Assembly: GCF_947179165.1 (NCBI RefSeq)
Contig: NC_077238.1
Span: 40,973,793 to 41,037,792 of the forward strand
Source of the DNA: Solanum dulcamara
Lineage: Eukaryota; Streptophyta; Magnoliopsida; Solanales; Solanaceae
Direction of reading: 5' to 3'
DNA length: 64,000 nucleotides
The position numbers were made by a program, and so were the translations under genes. Shown here in pieces: positions 58,437-64,000 of the stretch; position 1 is the first letter of the stretch; the number at the start of each line of letters is the position of its first letter. The notes beneath the pieces were generated by a model, which saw only the letters and a list, made by a program, of their open reading frames with translations, was not told the origin of the DNA and ran no database searches.

Positions 58437-60160
58437 TATCATAATCTGACCTAGGGCCTAATTGTAACAAAGCAGTTGAAACCACGAAGGGATCCAAACA
58501 AACCACCTTTTCATATCATAAGATTACATGTGGTAAAGTAAAAATAGAAACATCATAAAAGAGTCTAAACCATGAATAGTAAACGAAGAATGTCACCTAA
58601 CAACATAGACTCGAAACATTTGTCCAACTAGATGTCTATACTCATGAACATGGGAGGGGGCTAAGAAATGTCCCTAGCTCACCCTCAATATGCAACATAA
58701 CAAAAGTTTTTGAAAAAAATAACCAACTAGATGACTAGTCCCCGATAAATAAGGATTTAGCACAAACATCGCCGGATAAAAAAGTTTAACTAGCCATGTG
58801 GATGAATAAGATCTTCAATCTCAACCCCTATATTATGAGATAATATAGGCAAAATGTATACATTAGTAAGTTGGAATGTACTAAGTGTGAGGGAATGAGA
58901 TGCAATGTAATTCGTAGGATGCAATGGTCAAGTAAAACACATGATAAGATGAGATAAGTAAAGTCATGAGAAAATCATAATGACCAAAGAATTTATAAAT
59001 TATAATTTAAATCATGACATCCATATATGGGATAGGAACCATAACCGACAATAAGACCATGCGAGTTATAATATGAAATCCCGTTGTCTCCACATATAAT
59101 GAAGAATAGGGGAATCTACTTGCCAAGGTAAACTCTACCCCGCTAGGTGGGTCATACATACGCTATATATGGATCCAATAGCTAGGCCATGAAGGTAATC
59201 TACAGTTGCATATAGTTTAAGAGACATGAGGTTGCTACTAGGGCTTTTGGTAGGGCCTCCACCTCAAGTCCACTCGGTGCTAAGTCAAATCTCACGAAAT
59301 ACATACATAGCATAGAAATCATAATGACATATATCATAGTCATGATCATAGGTTTGAAATCATAGAGTAGCTCATTTTCATAACATAAGTGCAATGTGGG
59401 TATTGTCCTCCCATATTACAAATCATACACACATATTTCATATCATTAGGCCTTAAGGCACCACATTGGGCCCTAAGTCACCTTTTCCATAATTTGCATT
59501 AAAATTATAATTTGAAACATGCTAATAGTCTATGATCATAATTGAAATACATAATCATTATTCATACTTGGAAATTAGGGTAAAAAATTAATGCATGATC
59601 AATTGACTTGAAAATTAGGAAAATAACTTGGAAACATGCATGATCATATACTTTCTATCAGCCCATACATAATTCATAAAGATAATATCATTTGGAAGTA
59701 TAATTGAAAATACCCATAATTAATATAATAAACCCTAGAGACCAATGTATGAGAATTCATGGAAAAACTCCTCAATTCAATGCAATAAATATTAATTTAT
59801 ATTAAAATAGACTCATAATCATAATTTGAATCATAATTCATGCAATTGGAATAGAGATCATAAAATCTACAAAGTACCATATTTAAGTTGATAGAAAACT
59901 TGAGAATTTAATTGGGCTTCATGGATGAAAGAATCCATGAATCAATACCCACATACCTTAAGTGAGAAGAACCACAAATTTGGAAGAATTTAAGAGTTTT
60001 GATGGAGAGCTTGAGTAAATTTTTTTGAAGTATTCAATTAAGTCCTTGAGAGTCTTTTATAGAGAGCGAAATATTTGAGTAGGTGAATTGTAAAAGAATG
60101 AATAGACTTAGAGGTTTAGGGTAGTTTATAGGGTTGAATTGGGTCCTAAAAACATCCAGG
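58437..60160 (-). repeat. TE-F 5' LTR
   Basis: On the minus strand it ends GGTCAGATTATGATA (from GTCATGACA) and matches S2 through the TATA region (GTTTATAGGG near 60125, + strand). Homology to S2 and to 54336-54868 fades near 60160, so the start of the LTR (expected TGTAACA) is not found. Confidence 0.78.
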
Positions 60161-60420
60161 GAATTTGGAGGTGTGAAGTTGTTACCTCCACATTTGTGGG
60201 ACTCTGGCCACGTTCACGAAGGCCAAACTCCCTTACTTCCACGTTCGTTGGCCACTTAGGCCACTTTCATAAAGGCCAAAACCTTGGTCTTTTAATTAAA
60301 GACCAAGGATGAATTCAACCACAAGTCCTTTCTTCATGACTCATTTTTTTCTTTATTACTCAACCAAATTTGGTGATCCAAAGGCCTAGACTCAAGGGAA
60401 TTTTTAGGGTAATCCATTGG
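60161..60420. other. Chimeric or variant LTR segment
   Basis: This may be a variant first part of the TE-F LTR or a different LTR. It has three related phrases ending AAGGCC or TTGGCC after ACGTTC/ACTTTC (60205-60275), and an 11-bp inverted repeat CCTTGGTCTTT / AAAGACCAAGG at 60282-60292 and 60298-60308. No gene is seen. Confidence 0.5.
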
Positions 60421-62583
60421 CGAGATCAGAAACTTGTTTAGGAGATTCATGTGAGGTAATTTTCTATTTTAGCTGCTGTTGTTGCTATTTTCGGATTGGA
60501 TTTTTCTTGAACTTTTGTAGTTTTGTAACTTGATCATCTTAGCTTCATTTTTAGTAATCTTTGAGGCTAACTTGTAAGTTTTTCTGCAAGTATAATGTTT
60601 GGTTCGGGTCGTGGTAGTTTTGTTTGGGAGAAATTACCATATAAAGATGCTACCTTACTAGTTCTCTTAGGTTGAAAATATGGGAAATTCATTGCATGAT
60701 CATCTTGTGTTATTTTCCAATGCCGGATTGTGTTGTAATTTGATCCCTGAAATTAGGGTGCTATTTTGAACTAGTTTTTGGGGTCAATTCTAGAATTCTG
60801 GATGCGGGTCCCATATTTCCCATTTTATATCCCTTAATTGGTCCATCTCCAAAAATTATAAATTTGGTATCTAAACGACCGTAATGATGTACTGATTCTG
60901 ATTTTTATTGTGTGGGAACACTCTGAGGTCATTTGGAAGGAAAAAACTCCGACACAGTATTTTAAAGCATGCATATTCAGTCTATAAGTAGGCTATGACT
61001 TTCGTTTCTCTAGATTGAGCTAGATTATGTGAACTCATGTTGAGATGAATAAAATTTGGGTTGGGTAGCTTTTTTTATATCTTAGGTGTTAGAAATCATG
61101 ATTTAGGCTTTCATTGGGTTTGTTGGGTAATTAGAAGCATGTGATCCCTTTTGTTATTTGTTAGTATTGTAAAAGGAGTTGAATGATTATGTTGTTGATA
61201 TTGTGCAGCATGTTGGCCTTAGTATAGGTTGTAAACTTGCTTTAGGTGCCCCGACGTCACTTCGGTCAGCTGAGATCCTTGTAGAACAGTGTAGCAGGCT
61301 AGTTCCTGATAGTTTGGCTTAAGCTAGGCAGTAAACTTGCTTTTATGAAAACCCTTAACCATAACTCGACATGATTACGACTTTTAAGATGCATGGCTGA
61401 TACCAGACCTTATGATCATTCTATCTCAGCTCTAGTTTAGGCTTTGACGGCATATCAGTTGATTACTAGAGGAGATTTTTGGTAGGTATTTGGATCTAGT
61501 TGATGATTGACACCTTCGGCTATAATATCTTTGAGGATCCAGGTACCTAGTTTCGGCCTCTTTTTGAAAACTGCATTGAGGAGCATTCAGTACCTAGCCT
61601 CGGTCTATTTTGACTTTCTAGTATGGTGAGCATTTGGGTACCCAACCCCAACCTCAACTGCACCGATATATTACGACGAGCATCCAGGTACCCAACCCAG
61701 CCTCGACCGTATAGATGTATTATGGAGAGCATCTAGGTACCTAGTCCCGACCTTAGCGATATTGAATATTAGGCCGAGCATCTAGGTCCTAATCCCAGCC
61801 TCGACCCCTAGAGCAATCCTGCTTCATTGTTTCTGGCAGACTCATGGTTTGGATATGACGTGCTTCTTCAGTTCTTGGTATCAAAGATTCTCGGTTCCTA
61901 GACTTTATAGTTTTAGCTATTCTGTGTACCTAACAAACATATCGGGGTCTATTCAGGTTTTTATTCAACTTAAGCACGAGTGTCCCACCTAAGCTTATGG
62001 AGGCCCAGGGGTGTAGTTAGCTGTAGTTGTCTTAGATAATACCCTTTTCTCTTTAGATGCTTATTATGAATCATATTTATGATAATTCCTCTTTTTCATA
62101 TTGTTTTTACCTTTCCTTCTCAATCGTCCTATGATGCCTACTGGGTACCTATTGTCTTGGTACTGATACTACACTCTATAGTCGCAAATAGATCAAGCCT
62201 GTTGGAGTCAGCTTCAGAGACCAGGGTGACCATTTTATATTTTGGTATCATTTCTGTCTTCTTCATTATGGATGACCCATCTTTTGTCTTTTTGAGACTA
62301 GTTAGTTGTTGTATATATTTTTGGTCTACTTTTGGGACTTGTACTCATCGTGTATTTGATAGTAGCTCTGTACTTGTGACTCTAGGTTCTGGGAGGGATC
62401 TTTAATTGTATATGTCATGTTTTTCTTTGCTTACGCTCTTCTATTCTGCTTATTTTAGAATTTTCCACTGTTGATTAGTTTCTTCCTTCAAACTCATTAC
62501 TTGTCGTTTTGGGTTTATGGGTTGGCTTACTTGCTGGTGGGCTATAGTAGGTGCCATCATGACCTGAGATATTGGGTCATGAC
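60421..62583 (+). mobile_element. L-G: LTR remnant, + orientation
   Basis: The right end GGTGCCATCATGACCTGAGA, then TATTGGGTCATGACA at 62569-62583, is a typical chromovirus LTR end. No PBS or coding follows, so it is a solo or truncated LTR. The start and target duplication (right flank ACACC) are not identifiable. The 108-residue frame at 62079-62405 crosses AT-rich LTR sequence and has no recognisable family. A 49-bp tandem array lies inside. Confidence 0.7.
61530..61812 (+). repeat. 49-bp tandem array in L-G
   Basis: Units begin GAGCATCCAGGTACC-like at 61581, 61627, 61678, 61726 and 61776 (spacing 46-51 bp), with a partial one near 61536. Each unit continues CCAACCCAGCCTCGACCG or a variant. 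Confidence 0.8.
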
Positions 62584-63384
62584 AACACCTTTCTTTCTTG
62601 AGCATTATAGCATAGACTTATTATAATTGTTAAATTTAAAGAAAAGGGATGGTTGAATCTAAATGGTAATCAATGACAGATAGAAAGTGATGAAAAAGCC
62701 CTCTTTGAAAGAATGTGAAATGAGAAAAAAATTGATTGAAAAAAAAATAAAACATTCTTAATGAGATGAAATTATTAGTGAAATAATTATTGAAGAGATG
62801 ACTGGAAAAAAATAAAGATGAGAAAATAATGGGTGATGAAATCTTATAGTGAGGTAAGTTTAAGTCACTATTATATTGTTTTCCTACCCCTCCCCTAGCC
62901 TACATTACAACCCGTTAAAAGTCCTATTGGATTCTGTTTGAGTATGCTTAATTAGTGGAGATATACATAATGGGCAAGCTTATAGTTCTTTGTGCATACA
63001 TGTGAATTCTTTTATGAGTGTGAGAGTTTTTCTTTGATGTTAAGTCTTTAATTTCTATTCAATTCTTCAAATTGAGTGCGTGAACTATTTTTTCTTTTGA
63101 GGGAACTTGTTTCATGATAGATAGGTTGTTTTATTAGCTTTCTTTGATGGAGTAGGTGAGCAAGCTTAAATTTGATGAGTTAGAGTCCTTCCTTGAGGTT
63201 AAGAGCTTAGAGATTTGTTGTTTTATTGTATATCGTGTATTATGATTGAGAATAGTACTTGATGTTTTGAAATTTGTGTATGAGCTAATTGTTTGTATCA
63301 ACCAAAGTGGTGGCATTCCTAGTGAATTTTTTGATGAGATTTAATGCTTGCTCGAGGACGAATAAAAGTTTAAGTGTGGGATGG
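62584..63384 (+). mobile_element. TE-H: Athila-like element, 3' internal end
   Basis: This is a non-coding stretch leading to GCTCGAGGACGAATAAAAGT, then TTAAGTGTGGGATGG (63350-63384). I associate that phrase with the 3' untranslated end and polypurine tract of Athila-like elements. No envelope-like or pol coding is visible here; whatever else remains lies elsewhere. The left junction with L-G is a breakpoint or insertion edge. The minus-strand frame at 63134-63316 is a chance one. Confidence 0.55.
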
Positions 63385-64000
63385 TGATGTGAGGCCAAAA
63401 ATACATATTTTTATTCATTATTTGCTACACATTTAGTATTTTTCTTTGTCATGTTTGAGTATATATTTTATGAATTATGCTAAATTAAATATTTTTATCT
63501 ATAAGATTAAATTGACTTAAAAATTAAGAAATTTGGAGCCAAAACGAATTAAAGAGGGAAGATCAAAGAAGGAAATCAAGCATTCAGCTTAATGGAAGGA
63601 TTACACAATTATATTAATATTTATATATAAGAAACCGAGAGTGAATTGAAATTGAATTGAACTACACTGCTTCCACGTGGCAGCAAACCATTGAAGGTAG
63701 CAACAAAGGTTCACGCGCACAGTGTGACGCAAAAATCCAATTCTTTTGGGTTTTGGGTTTCTCAATTAATTCTAGGCTTAGTTATTTTACTTGGTTTTTT
63801 TTCCTACATCTATAAATATTCCATAAAATTAGTTTTTAGGGGAATGAACTTTTAACCTAGGAAGAGCAAGGAGCCATCGTGTAGAGCAGAAAATTTTGGT
63901 TTCATCTTTTCTTCTCCTTTATTATTTATTTTTATATATTTCTTTGGTTGATTTGTTGCAATTGCTCCATGTCTATGTGGAGTTAAACTTCTCATTCTAG
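63385..64000 (+). repeat. TE-H LTR, start (cut by window end)
   Basis: TGATGTGAGGCCAAAAATAC follows the polypurine stretch. The LTR continues past the window, so only the first about 616 bp are seen. It contains a TATA box and a transcribed leader. No gene is seen. Confidence 0.6.
63811..63819 (+). promoter_or_regulatory. Candidate TATA box of TE-H LTR
   Basis: TATAAATAT lies about 425 bp into the LTR, after a T-rich tract, with CT-rich sequence further downstream (TCATCTTTTCTTCTCC, 63903). It is a good match to the plant consensus. Confidence 0.5.

Larger units (their letters stand above)
54336..60160 (-). mobile_element. TE-F: deleted chromovirus, minus strand
   Basis: Read on the minus strand: LTR (60160 down to 58437, outer end unclear), primer site, a short gag start, RT, RNase H, IN, chromodomain-like tail, polypurine tract, and an LTR beginning at 54868 and cut at about 54336. 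Most of gag and all of protease are deleted. The LTR family is that of S2. No clear target duplication can be given because both outer ends are rearranged. Confidence 0.8.

Noticed and set aside
62079..62405. 108-residue hydrophobic frame that could be a small membrane protein or envelope-like gene
   Set aside because: It lies inside LTR remnant L-G next to the canonical LTR end, and T-rich DNA gives hydrophobic translations by chance.
1..64000. A host gene, tRNA, microRNA precursor or bacterial-type system hidden between elements
   Set aside because: I found no stretch above about 420 bp that could not be placed in a retrotransposon part or breakpoint, and no tRNA-like cloverleaf beyond the primer-site complements. 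A search of the 56341-56755 and 60161-60420 segments would be the only remaining test.

Overview
This window is plant repetitive DNA. I see no host gene, tRNA, rRNA, CRISPR array or prokaryotic operon. Almost every base can be placed in an LTR retrotransposon of the Ty3/gypsy superfamily. LTR ends such as TGTCACGACCC...TTATAACA and TGTAACACCCC...GGTCATGACA, initiator-tRNA-Met primer sites (TTGGTATCAGAGC type) and chromodomain-like integrase tails suggest a dicot with a large repeat-rich genome. Solanaceae is my best guess, from resemblance to repeats of that family, and it is an inference. The element names A to H and S1, S2 below are my own.

Layout. TE-A is an old Tekay/Del-like chromovirus on the + strand whose reading frame is scattered in three pieces: 1-684, 41815-42474 and 51855-54335. 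The left end lies outside the window. Between its protease and reverse transcriptase sits TE-B (685-41814), a Tat-lineage (Ogre-like) element of about 17.5 kb once nested DNA is subtracted. TE-B has LTRs of about 2.65 kb, an extra ORF before gag, gag, protease, a G-patch-like linker, RT, two RNase H domains and integrase, all decayed. Three later insertions sit in TE-B: solo LTR S1 (2245-5181) in its 5' LTR; TE-C (16544-25842, +) in its 3' non-coding part; and TE-D (30009-41422, -), the youngest and most complete element, in its 3' LTR. TE-A's RT is interrupted again by TE-E (42475-51854, +), which itself carries solo LTR S2 (45611-47603) in its RNase H.

Right of TE-A lies TE-F (54336 to about 60160, -), a chromovirus with a large deletion that joins the gag start to RT. 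It meets TE-A tail to tail. After a chimeric LTR stretch (about 60161-62583), the window ends in the 3' part and the start of an LTR of an Athila-like element (62584-64000).

How the parts work. In each element the LTR supplies the promoter and polyadenylation signals, the tRNA primer site and polypurine tract prime the two DNA strands, gag forms the particle, and PR-RT-RNase H-IN copy and integrate the DNA. Every coding region here has stops, frameshifts or deletions, so none should be autonomous. TE-D is nearest to intact.

No clearly new biological system was found. The points most worth a second look are the extra pre-gag ORF of TE-B, the patchy LTR divergence of TE-D, the two unrelated 33-bp minisatellites, the in-frame gag-RT fusion in TE-F and the shared motif upstream of the polypurine tracts.
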